A DNA stretch of 64,000 nucleotides from Paramecium octaurelia (taxonomy: Eukaryota > Ciliophora > Oligohymenophorea > Peniculida > Parameciidae): contig CAJJDP010000024.1 in assembly GCA_905182995.1 (NCBI GenBank), positions 250,610 through 314,609 on the forward strand, in the 5' to 3' direction. Within the stretch, counting starts at the first letter, position 1; every line of letters begins with the position of its first letter. The notes beneath the pieces were generated by a model that saw only the letters and a list, made by a program, of their open reading frames with translations, ran no database searches and had not been told where the DNA came from. Position numbers and translations under genes: made by a program. Of the stretch, positions 24,203 to 37,190 are shown piece after piece.

Positions 24203-25053
24203 AGCAACATTTTTTGTTCTGAAATTATTTTACATTTTTTTATAATGATGTGTTATATATTTTTTTAAACTTTGATGATCTCTTAGAATATTCTAGAGGC
24301 TAAAAATCAAATAAGATTTATTCCAATTGAAAGGTATCAATAGAGAAAATAATTATCAAATATTAACAAAAAAGAAATTTCATGATTAATTAAGAAAATT
24401 TATATTCTAAATAAATTGTTAAGTAATGATCATTTGAAATAATTAATATTCAATTTTTGTAAAATAGCCTAATTCAAAAAGAAAAAGGAAATCAGAACCA
24501 AATTCACAACACAGTAAAATATATAATTAACAAATTTAAAAATTTTTAGATTAATTCAATTAAAACATTTGTTGATCCTAAGATATTTTATGTTAAACTA
24601 AAAACCTAAGGGATTGTAGAATATTTTAGATTCCAGAGAACAATTATCATAATTCTGAAACCTTTGAGATACTTAATAAATAGCCTTTTAAAATATGAAG
24701 TGTTAGTAGGATCAAATAAAAAAAGTATTTGAAACTCATAGAACAATATACTAAATATAAGAAAATTTATGAGCATGATAGCTCATTTTAAATCGACTCA
24801 GTTCGGCCTAAAATTAGTTATAGATTATCAATAAGAACTATAAGTATTAAATGAGGATATGGTTTGATACATTCAAGTTGAACATGCTCAATTCATTCAA
24901 AAATGATTTGGTATCATAATGGAATTTGTGATATACAGGTGATGGAAGTGAGGGATGGTATTCTAGAGTGAATTATAATTTTTATTTAAGTAAAAGTAGG
25001 ATTACTTTTGTTTTTCATACTGGATTATTTATATTTAATATTAATTTTTGAAA
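24203..25053. other. Spacer containing a possible gene relic
   Basis: About 850 bp between two same-strand genes. The part 24275-24854 looks like decayed coding sequence (listed separately). The remainder is AT-rich with no clear signal. Confidence 0.4.
24275..24854 (+). pseudogene. Possible degraded gene
   Basis: Begins MISQNILEAKNQIRFIPIER and ends ...SVRPKISYRLSIRTISIK then TGA, with protein-like stretches in between in all three frames (for example KQKKYLKLIEQYTKYKKIYE). The frame changes cannot be repaired with ordinary 20-31 nt introns and at least one in-frame TGA remains. Either a real gene with unusual splicing or, more likely, a decaying copy such as the losing partner of a whole-genome-duplication pair. 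No family recognised. Confidence 0.35.
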
Positions 25054-27217
25054 ATGGGTAATGCAGATAGCAATGCAAGTATTAAGGCTATGCATTCAAA
25101 TTATGTTGTTGTAAGGAATATGAAGGACGATGCTCGTTATGGAGAAGGAAGGGTTGTAAAGTAGAAGCAAACTAAATAAGAAGTATTTTAGAAGGAAATC
25201 AATTTAACAGATGAGGAAAAATATTAGACATTAAAAATTCTGCTTGAAAAAAAGGAATGCAACACATATGATAATTTGATCAATATCACGAGTACTTAAA
25301 TTAGCAGTATAATATATAGAGTTGTTTTATCACGAAGAAAATCAATTTTGTGGTCAATTTTTTAAGATCTTCATTTTAATGGAGTACATACCAAGAACCT
25401 TGTGCGATGTCTTGGAATAAAGATTGGCTAAGAAGCAAGAATTTCAAGAATCAGAACTATGGACTATTCTAATAGGATGTATAGAAGGTTGTTGCATACT
25501 GGAATCTTAGAAGATCACTCATCAAGGTTTACGGTTGGACTCAATATCTTATTTGGATTAGTTTCCATATGTCAAGATTCTGGATCCAACTTTGAGTGGA
25601 GTTCTGACTACTTATCAATAGTTGATGCAAGATGAAACCAAATAAATCAATTTGAATTACTTAAGTCCCAAACTCATACAATCTCTTAATGATGATATGT
25701 AACCCTAACACAATCCTTACAAAAGCGACGTTTATTCTTTGGGGATGATTATGTTGCATTTATCAAGTGCTCATAATTGCGAAGATTGTTATGATTTGCA
25801 AAAGATGAGAGTGAATCATTAATAAGTTTAAAGGAGATTATTAATTCTAGAATCGAAGTTCTCCTCCCAATATATTCAAGTGTTGAGAACTATGCTTTTA
25901 CTCAATGAGGACTAGAGACCAGATTTTCTAAACTTAAGATCAGAAATGCAGTCTATGTCACCTCCAGCTTCTCCGAAAGCACACATAGAAGAACAAGAAG
26001 AGGAAGTGATCTAAACCAAAAAGACACAAATTAATTAAGTTGAAGCCTATGAATAAGCTGTGGAGAGTTTTGCAATCCCTTAATAACAGTATCAATTATA
26101 AGCCTCATAACCACCATAAATATTTGTTAATCCCGAGCAAAGTGCTAAATTTATATAATAATAATAAAATTCAGTACATAATTCTCAAGTTCAAGTCCAA
26201 AGATCAATTCAATTAAGGCAATCATAGCAATCAGTCTAATCCAACTAATCAATGTACATATAAAGAAATGGTCTAAAAGACTTGAGACCCGATATATGTG
26301 ATCATTTAAAAATTGTAGTATTATCACTTAATTTAGTTACCTTTATCAGAATAGCCTGCAGAACCATCTCAGGTTGACACCAATATTGGTAACTAAATAG
26401 GAGCTGAGGAATTACTGAATCGCTCGAATATACAATAGCATGATATCTTGATGCCAATCACTTCCTTCTCCAATTCCCATTAATATGATCAGTTTTTACA
26501 ATCTAAATCCAATATGCCAGTCTCATATGAATCCTACAAAATGGAATCCTCTTTTAAGAATCAATAAAATCTTGAACCTGCTTCTAAATACGATTACCTT
26601 TACGATAAACAAATGAGTAATCAGCAAAAGTTTTCAAACTATCAAAGTGATTTGAAAAGGACTATGGAATCTAAAAGAGTTGAAACTGTTTCTGAATCCT
26701 ATCCCAATGGATCAAGATATGAAGGACAGAAATTGAATGGAATGAGACACGGACAAGGGACCTTCTTCTATTAAGATAATGGTGGAGTTTACGAGGGCTA
26801 GTGGTTTGAAAATAAAATGCATGGTTAAGGTAGCACATTCAAAGTAACATCCATTAGGCACTTTATTTTATGCTTCTGGTAAACCAGCTTATGAGGGAGA
26901 GTGGTTGAACGATAAATTTCAGGGCAGTGGCACCTTGTACAATGAAGAACCTTAAGCACTCTATGGGGATTTCGATTTTGGGGATTTTGATAGAATTGGG
27001 GAGTAAATACATTTAATATTAATTAAGTTACTGGACAAGATATATCGGTTAATTCAATTAAGACAATAAGGAGGGTTAAGGCACCTTGTATTTATCCAAT
27101 GGCGATCGATTTGAAGGCAACTTCCTGTAAGACTTAATAAATGGCCCTGGAAGATATATCAAAAAGAATGGTTAGATTATTTAAGCAAAATGGTGGAGAA
27201 ATAAACTATAATAGTGA
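25054..27217 (+). CDS. Pseudokinase-MORN fusion protein
   Basis: About 690 residues. It starts MGNADSNAS, an N-myristoylation signal. A kinase-like fold follows: a 28-nt intron joins NLINITKLFYHEENQF to FKIFILMEYIPRTL (hinge), then ITHQGLRLDSISYL stands where HRDxKxxN belongs and VKILDPTLSG where DFG belongs, while PYKSDVYSLGMIMLHLSS keeps the structural F helix. A long Gln/Ser-rich linker leads to C-terminal MORN repeats (YEGQKLNGMRHGQGTFFY, YEGQWFENKMHGQG, YEGEWLNDKFQGSGTLY, FEGNFLQDLINGPGRY). The catalytic Asp, Lys and Asn and the DFG Asp-Phe-Gly are altered, so catalysis is unlikely. A membrane-anchored scaffold at the cortex is inferred. Confidence 0.85.
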
Positions 27218-27267
27218 TTTTGATTAAAATTATAGAATATTGTTTTTCAAAATTAAATTTCAAATTT

Positions 27268-28560
27268 ATGAGTTACCCTTATGGATTTTGCTCTCCACAA
27301 CGCCCCTTACCCCCTTAATTATATTACCAAAATCCCATTCCCCAATAGAGATAAGCCCCATATTCTCTTCCACCCCCAGTAATTTTTTCAAATATCATTA
27401 TAGGTTTACCGCCCATAACCTGTTGGAGTGAGACCTCCTCAATAACCTTATTATCCATAATATTAAATTCAAAATCAAATCCCACCCACTAATTATGGCC
27501 AAAGCCCAGTAAAACCTTAGTCAGCTTTACAATAATCATACCCAACCCATTAACAAAATCCAAGAATCACCCCCAATTATCCCCCTTAAGTTTATAAGTA
27601 ATAATAACAGGTCGTTCCAAAACCCCAAGCACCATAATAATAAATTCCACCTTAATAAAGAGGAACAGCTCAATATCCTTATTAGCCATAATAGTAATAA
27701 GTATAGAAGTAGTAGCCACAGCAATAGTAACCCCAATACTAATAACCAGTGTAGTAAAATTAGAATAAGGTTGCTTAGCCTCCAAAATAGCCTTATTAAT
27801 AATAATATTTACCAAGTTAATCAAAACCTTAATCACATCCTTCCTAACATAGACCCGAGTAGCAAAACTAATAAATTCCATAACAATAATAATAAGTCAA
27901 TAAACCTCCTTAACAATATAAGTAACCATAATAATCTTAGAAGGATGATGACTTGGAAAAGAAATTCTAAGATGCCATTGATAGAACAAGAGATCTTGTG
28001 TAAAAATATTAAAACCCATCAACAAAACAACCTTAATAACAACAATAATCAAATCCATAACCAAAACAAGAGTAACAAACTAATCAACCTTAAGTTAATG
28101 ATAACTAGTTATAGGAATTAGCCCTCTAATATGAGGACGGCTATATCTATAGAGGCTAGGGTTATGAACCAGCCACTAGAGAAGGTTATGGTGTTTTAAC
28201 TGATTAAGACGATAATCCAGTTTATGATGGTCAATGGAAGGACAATCAATATCATGGCTAAGGCAAGTTGATCAATGTTCAAGCTGAATAGATTGATGGT
28301 CCTTTTGATTATTAAGATTTAAGTGTGATTGAAAATGGATGGCTTGGATATGAAGGTAATCTAATAGCAATTATGAATTAGGTGATTTCTTTGAAGGCAA
28401 AATGAATGGTTTTGGAAAATTATAACTTACAAATGGAGAGATGTTTGAAGGCCAATTTTAAGACGGTATGATCGATGGTGAAGGTGTATTTTCTGCTGTG
28501 AATGGCTAAACTATTAAGGGATTATGGAGGGAAGGAGTATTAACTTAAGTTGTTGCTTGA
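27268..28560 (+). CDS. MORN-repeat protein with Pro/Gln/Tyr-rich N terminus
   Basis: About 410 residues. The first 230 are almost entirely Pro, Gln, Tyr and Asn (MSYPYGFCSPQRPLPPQLYY) and probably disordered. A short charged helix (DDDLEKKFQDAIDRTRDLVQ) precedes four to five MORN-type units (YRGQGYEPATREGYGVL, YDGQWKDNQYHGQGKL, FEGKMNGFGKLQLTNGEM, FEGQFQDGMIDGEGVF). Introns are 27379-27403 and 28356-28381. MORN repeats commonly bind membranes or act at the cortex. It sits 50 bp after the pseudokinase-MORN gene in the same direction, so the pair may share origin or function. Confidence 0.85.
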
Positions 28561-28590
28561 TTCAAACATTCAATATATAAATTAAATTTT

Positions 28591-30034
28591 ATGTTATATG
28601 ATAGTAAAAGTTCCAAGATTTTCTCACCTCCAAAGATATTCTCTGAATTAGATAAGAAGTATCAATCTCTCTATTTATTCTTCTTTTAAGGAGGAATGAT
28701 GCCATGGATAGTGTTTAACATCAACATGGCGAAGTGTAAAATTATATTGATTAAGTGAATGATAAAACTTTGATTGCCATTTAAATGGAAGTATGTAAAT
28801 ATTACATAATCATAGGAATAAAGACTAAATCAAAGATATTTTCATTTGCTTAATTAACTTGAAAAAACTAAGTTGCAAATCATCAAATTAGAAGAAAAAC
28901 TGAGATAGCAAAACGAGTAATAAATATTATATTCTATTGTTTAGTCTTGAAAATCATCCATAAATTAAATAAATCATTAGTGAATTATCCAAGGTAGATC
29001 AATACCGATTAGCATTGATCAAAAAAGTACTGCACCTATTATTTATTAGACTTAACAATTAACACAAGAATTGCAATTAAACTAATTTACTATCAAAGAA
29101 CTAAAAGAACAAGTTTAAAATAAGCGACTGGAAATCAGAGATTGCGTAAGGGATTGTTGGCAAATCTAATAGTAAATTCTAAACTATAAATCTAATTACA
29201 CTTAATCTACATCTAGAACAGTATTTATAGAAATTTATTGAGTAGCAAAGAATTCAATTACAAAGTCTCGATATCAGTAGTAATCGAAGCAATATCAATC
29301 TATTTATAACTAATTAGGATACACAGACTAACCGTTTGAGTTTATCATAATTACCTCCTATTAAACTGAAAATGCACTCTAAAAGTAGATTATTAGAGGT
29401 TCTTCAGAAAGCTACTTTTAGGGGATAATAATAAGTAACACCAATTTAACATTTTATTTATTTAGCCTGTTAATGACATTATTGAAATATATAAATAAAT
29501 AAATATTTTGAGGAGAAGAATTATTGAACAAAGACAAGAGATGAAAAAGAAATAAAATTAATACAGTTCCATAAGAAATTTACTTGTTTATTGTGCGAAT
29601 CTTTCTTTAAAGTAGTTCAAAAATAAATAGAAAATTACAAGCAACAATGGATATGCAAATTCAATTTATTTTGATTTCAGCACTTCAATGAGTCAATCAA
29701 TTACTGAGCACTCAAGTAATCCAAATAGAGAGAGGAAAATTTAAAATATTTTATATGATACTCTTTAATAAATAATGGTCAATATGATTGATTTATAACA
29801 AAAAAATTACTAAAACACAACTGAAGAGTCTATGTAATAGATGTAATTGATTATAATAGAATAAAAAATGCTATTTCTTTAGAGTAATTTATGTAATTCT
29901 CATCAGAGTAGATTTTGGGATTGTTGGCACTTCAACCAAGATTGATGTAGGAGTTGTTGGAGAAATTCGATGTTAAATATAGACAATTGGGAATACTATC
30001 TTAGAAGATGAAAAATTTAACATAAAATTTTTGA
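28591..30034 (+). CDS. Coiled-coil protein, unknown
   Basis: About 430 residues, starting MLYDSKSSKIFSPPKIF. Helical, Gln/Lys/Glu-rich segments (RYFHLLNQLEKTKLQIIKLE; ELKEQVQNKRLEIRD) alternate with Ser/Asn-rich spacers. Several introns are required (32, 25, 23, 27, 31 and 23 nt candidates), and the splicing between about 28920 and 29330 is not settled. It ends LQPRLMQELLEKFDVKYRQ and a short tail, TGA at 30032-30034. No catalytic motif. A B-box/coiled-coil relative or cytoskeletal part is possible but unsupported. Confidence 0.55.
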
Positions 30035-30149
30035 ATTTTAATTTGATCTAATATAATAGAACCAATTAGAATAATTTCATTTATTAAATAACTTACATTG
30101 CTATTAATATTAAATTGTTAATTTTGAAATAAAACAATTATATAAAAGT

Positions 30150-31238
30150 TCATACATTAATAACTAATGATAATGCTTTAAGTACAGATGGTATGGGTGC
30201 TTGTTTCTCCTCCATTTTTTTGGTCAAATCTTTAAAAACATTCAATTCTGATTGATTTAGTTAATGTTATTCTATAAATTATTCAATCATTTTGGTCGAA
30301 TTATGATTAGTAAATAAATTTTATGGTTTAATTTCTGAATAATCTTAAGAATATGATAGTTTCTTTTTAAATTCTGTATTGGATTGCATGTCTAGAGATG
30401 TTAGATTTTAAATTTAAATGGGATTTACTGTTTCTTTGAGATAATTCAAATTGCAGATAGTGAGTTCTAATTCCCTTAATTAAGTTTAATGACAATCACA
30501 CGATTTAACTAAAGTAAGCAATTATTAATTGACTGATTCCAAAGCAGAGATCTTTAATTAATGAATCTATTGATTACCTTCTGTTCAAGTTCAAAAACCT
30601 TCCGTTAGAGAATCAAATTCTCTCTTTACAGTTTTTAATAATCTTCGGTTTTGTGTTTAGAGGAATTGTTGGTATATTCCCTGCTGTTGATTGTACTCTT
30701 CTGAGTAGATTCAATTTCAGGGTTGTGATACACTAAGTTCTATTTGTATAAATACATTGTTTATTCATGTAAGATATATTATCATTCTCTTACATTTTTG
30801 CCAAAACCTATGCAATAGCTTATTGTGATTAGGAGATGCTGATTTGTTTATTTTTTTGTAAAGTAGACAATCTGGGATTGATGGGAGATCTTTTAAAATA
30901 AAGATAATTTACTTTTCGTTTGGAGATGTTTTCCTTAATTTGTCTGAACTGTCACTCAAATTTATTGTTGCTTTTCTAGCAGATAAAATGGCATTTTATT
31001 ATTATAAAAATAGAGCATTTTGCATCGGCAAATTGTAAACATCACTTTTTTATTAGCTGTTACCACTTATAGCCTTATCCTTAACTTATTTAGTTCTAAC
31101 AAATCAAATTATTTAATACATTTTATCCTTTGAAACACTGCTTGGATAATTTTTAGGTGGAGTCAAACTAGGAACTCTCTTTGTTGATAAGATGTTTGAC
31201 GCATTTAGTTGATAGTAACTTCTATTAATTGGATTCAT
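30150..31238 (-). CDS. Coiled-coil protein, unknown
   Basis: About 330 residues, starting MNPINRSYYQLNASNILSTK. The N-terminal third is Ser/Lys/Pro-rich and probably disordered. The centre has a short leucine-rich coiled coil (QKLQRENLILQRKVFELEQK, then ALESVNQQLLTLVKSCDC). Four introns of 23-26 nt keep the frame. The C terminus is helical with Gln and Lys. Ends TGA at 30150-30152. No family recognised; convergent with the coiled-coil gene ending at 30034. Confidence 0.55.
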
Positions 31239-31393
31239 TAAGAATTTATCAATATGTTAAAATTATTAGTCAAATATTATATATAATTATAATGACAATA
31301 TATTTATTGTAATTCGGATAGCTTTTTTGATTAAGAATCTTCATTTATGGAAAATATATAAAACCCTGTCTTAATTGAATATTTATAAATAAT

Positions 31394-32310
31394 ATGAATT
31401 AATAATTAAAAAAATTAGCAGTCCTATTAGTGAGTAAGAAGAAGGACCATACTTGTCTTCCAATTCTGCAATAAATTCGAAATTAATTCCCTTAGCATTC
31501 ATATTTAATAGATGATGAATATAATAATCAACCTGTTGATTTAGTCGTAACCATCGGCGGGGATGGAACAATTTTGTAGAGCTCCAAAACTAGTGTAGGC
31601 ATGCTTCTAGGATGTTCCAATAAACCGCGACTCCACCCTTTGTGACATTTGGTAAAGGAACCCTAGGATTCATGTGTATTTACAGCTTAAGGGATCAATA
31701 TGAGGTTCTGAAGAACTTGCAAACTCCATATAATATAGAGTTGAAGAAGAGAATTTAAGGCAGTCTGAATGGTCAATACGTCTACACTGCTTTAAATGAC
31801 TTTTTCATAACCAAAGGAAATAGTATTCACGTAGTGTGTCTAGACATCTATGTTAATGATACATTTGTCACTCAAGCCAGAGGGGGTATTACTTCAAAGA
31901 GTTATTATAGATGGCTTGATTATAAGTACTCCAACTGGTTCTACAGCATATTGTTTGAGTGCTGGAGGTCCTTTGATTTAAAACAGAGTCCCTTGCATCG
32001 CTTTAGTACCGATCTGTCCCTTGTCATTGTCATTTCGGCCCTTGATTTTGCCATTGGATGTGAAAATTAGTATAAAGATGAATGCGAATTCAAGAGGAGA
32101 AGGAGTAGTAATTTGTGACGGACAAGTACAGTACGATTTTAAGAGAAATGATTGTTTCGATATTACTCCTTCTAAAAACGATGTGCGGTGTATGTTTTTA
32201 CCAGATATAACATAGTTGTCGTACCACCGTCACACCAGGATTTGGACTGGGTCATAAAATTGCAGAGAATGTTAAACTGGAATTCTAGATTTTAATAGCC
32301 AAGAGATTGA
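31394..32310 (+). CDS. NAD kinase
   Basis: Makes NADP from NAD and ATP. Signature GGDGTILQSSK (GGDGT loop), FGKGTLGFM (the human equivalent is HLGSLGFL), then the conserved core [20 protein letters not shown] and [16 protein letters not shown], followed by a beta-rich end ([15 protein letters not shown]). Starts [21 protein letters not shown] 25-nt intron gives DGLIIST, another of 26 nt sits near 32190-32215. Between about 31590 and 31650 the frame does not close: GGDGTILQSSK and the following [15 protein letters not shown] are in frames that no GT..AG intron of proper phase joins, so one base near the AAAA at 31586 may be missing, or the gene is damaged. Confidence 0.85.
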
Positions 32311-32363
32311 ATTATATATAAGAGAAGTAAAATAAAATATAAAATTAATTATTCATTTATTAT

Positions 32364-33972
<1,609 letters not shown>

Positions 33973-34043
33973 AATCAGAAGCTTTAAAATAGAAATTACA
34001 TATGATTTATAAATTATTTATTAAACTTCATTTCTTGAACTAT

Positions 34044-34987
34044 TCATTTCCTAAAAAATGTATTACCCTTAATGTAATTATTACTTTTATTTCCAGTGTA
34101 TGTTTATTTAAATTGCATTTTCATGTCATTAAATTAATAGGCATAATTTTATAATGAAATCTAATCAGATAACTTAGGCGAAATTGTCTAAGTCTTCATT
34201 TCATATCTCAAAGTATGTCCACTAGATCTCCTCCCTCCACCACCACCTAATTTCATTGTATTCATAAATGTATCTAAATTCTACTTTAATCTTGGAGTCG
34301 AATTTCTCTATTCGTTTTTGCAATTAAATAAATAAGATATTTGTCTTTGCATTTCCCTCAATTTATCATCTTTAGCTTCTTATCTAGTTTTTGGATATTG
34401 CTCTGGTTTGGGAGGAGATAAAACTTTTAATGGAGAACTTCTTCTATCCAAAAGTGGTGGAGTATTAAACTAATTTATTGAAAAATCTCCTTAGATATTT
34501 ATGTATTTAGTAGGGGAGTTGTTTGATTTATAACTGTTAAATAAATCTGAAAACTATTACGAAGATCCTGATTTTTATAAGGTCGACTTTTATACGACTG
34601 AAGATTTTAGTTATTAATTTGTTTAGATATAGGATTAGACTTGTTGTTTCTATTTTTAGAATTACTATCTATTTTGTTCCTATTAAATTTATTATTCAGC
34701 ACTTGTCCATTATTTTTCAAATTCTTCTAATGTAATTTATCCATTTTTTGATATGTTCAAGTATTAAAAGATAGATTGGACCTAGCTAAGATTAAATGAT
34801 AATTATTTGTTTACTCTTTCTACGTAATACCATGATTATTATTGAGTTCTTGAGATAATTCATTTAATTCAATTGTCCCGTTCTTATTTGAATCAATTGA
34901 GTCAAAGGTACTCTTAAGATCTGAGAATTTGGATTGCAGTGTTGTTTTGATCTATTTCCATAGCTAAAGAGTCTAAAGCATATCCAT
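34044..34987 (-). CDS. EF-hand protein with Gln-rich linker and basic tail
   Basis: About 300 residues. Two N-terminal EF-hand-like units: FDSIDSNKNGTIELNELSQE is a canonical calcium loop, and YLNISKNGQITLEEFEKQW is a second, weaker one. The intron 34786-34814 (29 nt) joins them. A Gln-rich stretch follows, then Ser/Pro-rich basic sequence (FNTPPLLDRRSSPLKVLSPP) and a GGGGGRRSSG loop. Without this intron the locus looks like two separate small ORFs, so this model replaces them. Calcium binding is predicted from the loop; the rest is unknown. Divergent from the gene starting at 35029, with 41 bp between starts. Confidence 0.7.
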
Positions 34988-35028
34988 TCAATTTTGTAAT
35001 TAAATAAAATAAAAATATTTTCATTGAA

Positions 35029-35761
35029 ATGCTTTTTGGATTGGTGACAAGTAAGTAGATCAATTTTTTTGATCCCAAAACCAATGATCATTATAATGAC
35101 TACACATTTGATTAAACCAAATTCAATAAAGCTAAAATAAGTGAAATTCAATAATAATTATGTAGTTGTTGCTTATCCCTTCCAATAAAATTCAATTAAA
35201 TAGAAAATAGATTAGAACCTTTAGATTGAATTTTTCAACTTAAGTGATGCACTTTAGGCTAGAAATCAAAAGCTTTTTAATTTGAATGATAAACAATAGC
35301 CAAAAGTTTAGTTAGAAATAGATTTAGATAATCAAATTGTAAAAAGCTACTTTAAAACAAATGAAGGAGTAGAAATTATATCAAACAAGGAATTTGAAAG
35401 AACTTTTACTCCAACATAAGAAATTGAAGATCAATTTTATCATTTTCTCAAGAAGTATGTATTATAGAATAATTATAGAAACGTGAATCAATTACCATAA
35501 TTTAAGGACGCTCTAAATTTAACCAATATCTAAGCATTTTTAAAGGATAATTAATAAATCTTATACTCAAATATTAGCAATAATTTAATTTGTGATCTTG
35601 TTATATCTAATTTGGCAACTAGTGTTATCATTATTAGTAAAAATGTTCAAAACTTTTCATCTTAAAATTTTGTTAAGGATAGACAATATTTTAAATAACT
35701 TTTCTGTGACATTTAAATTAAAATAGTTAGCGAATCAAGTTCTTTATTTGATTACATTTGA
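35029..35761 (+). CDS. Unknown protein
   Basis: About 225 residues with introns at 35141-35165 (25 nt, GTG donor) and near 35455-35480 (24 nt). Starts MLFGLVTSKQINFFDPKT. The middle is mixed alpha/beta-like with IEFFNLSDALQARNQKLF and QVKSYFKTNEG-type stretches; the C-terminal part is more hydrophobic (ICDLVISNLATSVIIISKNV). I recognise no domain. A membrane-tethering or adaptor fold is possible but not supported. Confidence 0.55.
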
Positions 35762-35935
35762 TTATGTATATATAGTTAATTAATATTGAATATGTTTATT
35801 TATATTGATTTCTATAATTGATAAAATAAAACTATTATCACAACTAATCATTGAGTTCTGTAATCTGTTTATATCTCCATTGATTTATGTATATAGAGTT
35901 AATGATCATTGCCACAGAACATGCTATTTCTAAAA

Positions 35936-36676
35936 TCACAGTAAAATTATAAAATGAAAATGAACATTCCATTTATCCCTATGATTGTTATCAATCAAAA
36001 ATACTTTCATTTTTTCTTCAATCTAAAACTCTTCCTGTAAATTACATAGATTGTAGTTATTTATTTAAGAAGTTCTAATTGAAACGTAATCGAAATATGC
36101 AGATATTAACTAAACTATTAATATTATAAATACTAAAAGAATTGCAAATGAAATCCCTATTTAGAAACTTAATTCTGCATACTTTTTATTGGTCTTTCGT
36201 AATGCATAAATTCCGATGAGCGTACTAGATATTGATAATAAGATGAAGCATAATCTAATTTCTGAAATTGCTATTTCCCAGGGACATTCAATCTTGTATA
36301 TGAATTTTGAATTACTATAGCACTTGCTTGTAGATCTTTCTTAACCTTCAAGAAGATTTCCGATCTTATTGGTCCACTAATGGTCTTGCAATTCATTGTT
36401 CTTCTCATTTCAACACAAATATAATGGCCTCCTGTTAATGTATAGATGATTAAGATTACTATTGTTAGCTGATTCGATCTCACAAGTCCATTTATCATCC
36501 GACCCCACAATACTGTAAAAAAGCAAAATACATAATAAACCCTTAAGATCAATCATTTTATATACCAAAGCAACCAAATTAACAATCAAGCTTTTTTTAG
36601 TGTTTCCATCACTTTCATACAACAATTTTTTAGCTTGCCAGATTTCTTTATTAGTTTTTGCTTAGAGGTCAAGCAT
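35936..36676 (-). CDS. Membrane protein with three predicted helices
   Basis: About 220 residues. A cytosolic N terminus is followed by three hydrophobic helices: SLIVNLVALGLLCILLFYSI, LCFILLSISSTLIGIYAL, and ISFAILLVFIILIVQLIS. Between helix 1 and 2 lies a loop with four Cys (DDKWTCEIES, ICVEMRRTMNCKTI, IIECPWEIAI), likely extracellular or lumenal and disulphide-bonded. Introns of 24, 28 and 23 nt (GTA..AG) give one clean frame. The layout resembles tetraspan-like proteins but only three helices are visible, so the family is open. C terminus charged. Confidence 0.65.
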
Positions 36677-37190
36677 ATTTTAATACGTGTAAAATATTAT
36701 TAATTATTTTTCTATTCACAATATTTCTAAAAAATAGCTATCAAAATTCATTTTAAATAAAATAACGTTTTATATTCAATATAAATAAGCATTAAAAAAT
36801 TTTTGATAAAATAATATTTAATAATTGTATAATTTTCATCTTCTGTTTATAAAGCAGAATCAACCCTTGAATTTTTTACAAGGTGAAGATGACACAATTA
36901 TGTATCAATCAAATATCTAAAAAACACCCAGATTGTTGGTCTTTGGTTCCGCATTTAAGTCCAATTATTTTGACTGAAAATAAAAGTGTAATACTCTGTC
37001 TGAAGGACAATAAATGAATTGAAAATAAGGAACATTTTCTGAGAGATATTATCTCAATTTCATTTGCAATAAAACTGTATTGATAGCTATAAATAGAATA
37101 TAAGGGTTTCTATCAAATATCAATCTTATCTCAAGTTTTTGATATTATATTATTAAAATAGTTTATAAATAATAAATATTTCTGTTGTTA
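36677..37190. other. Intergenic, no gene supported
   Basis: AT-rich spacer between divergent genes, about 510 bp. No protein-like frame found. It presumably contains two promoters; I see no specific element. Confidence 0.5.

Noticed and set aside
27536-27881. Minus-strand Leu-rich ORFs suggesting transmembrane proteins
   Set aside because: Antisense of the Gln/Pro-rich front of the MORN gene; the hydrophobic look comes from complementing CAA/TAA/CCA codons.
34044-34744. Independent gene starting at ATG 34744
   Set aside because: A 29-nt intron joins this region in frame to the EF-hand exon upstream and creates a second EF-hand-like motif.
36271-36552. Single-exon ORF starting MILRVYYVFCFF
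   Set aside because: Removing three ordinary introns gives a longer frame with three membrane helices and four loop Cys, which is more coherent.
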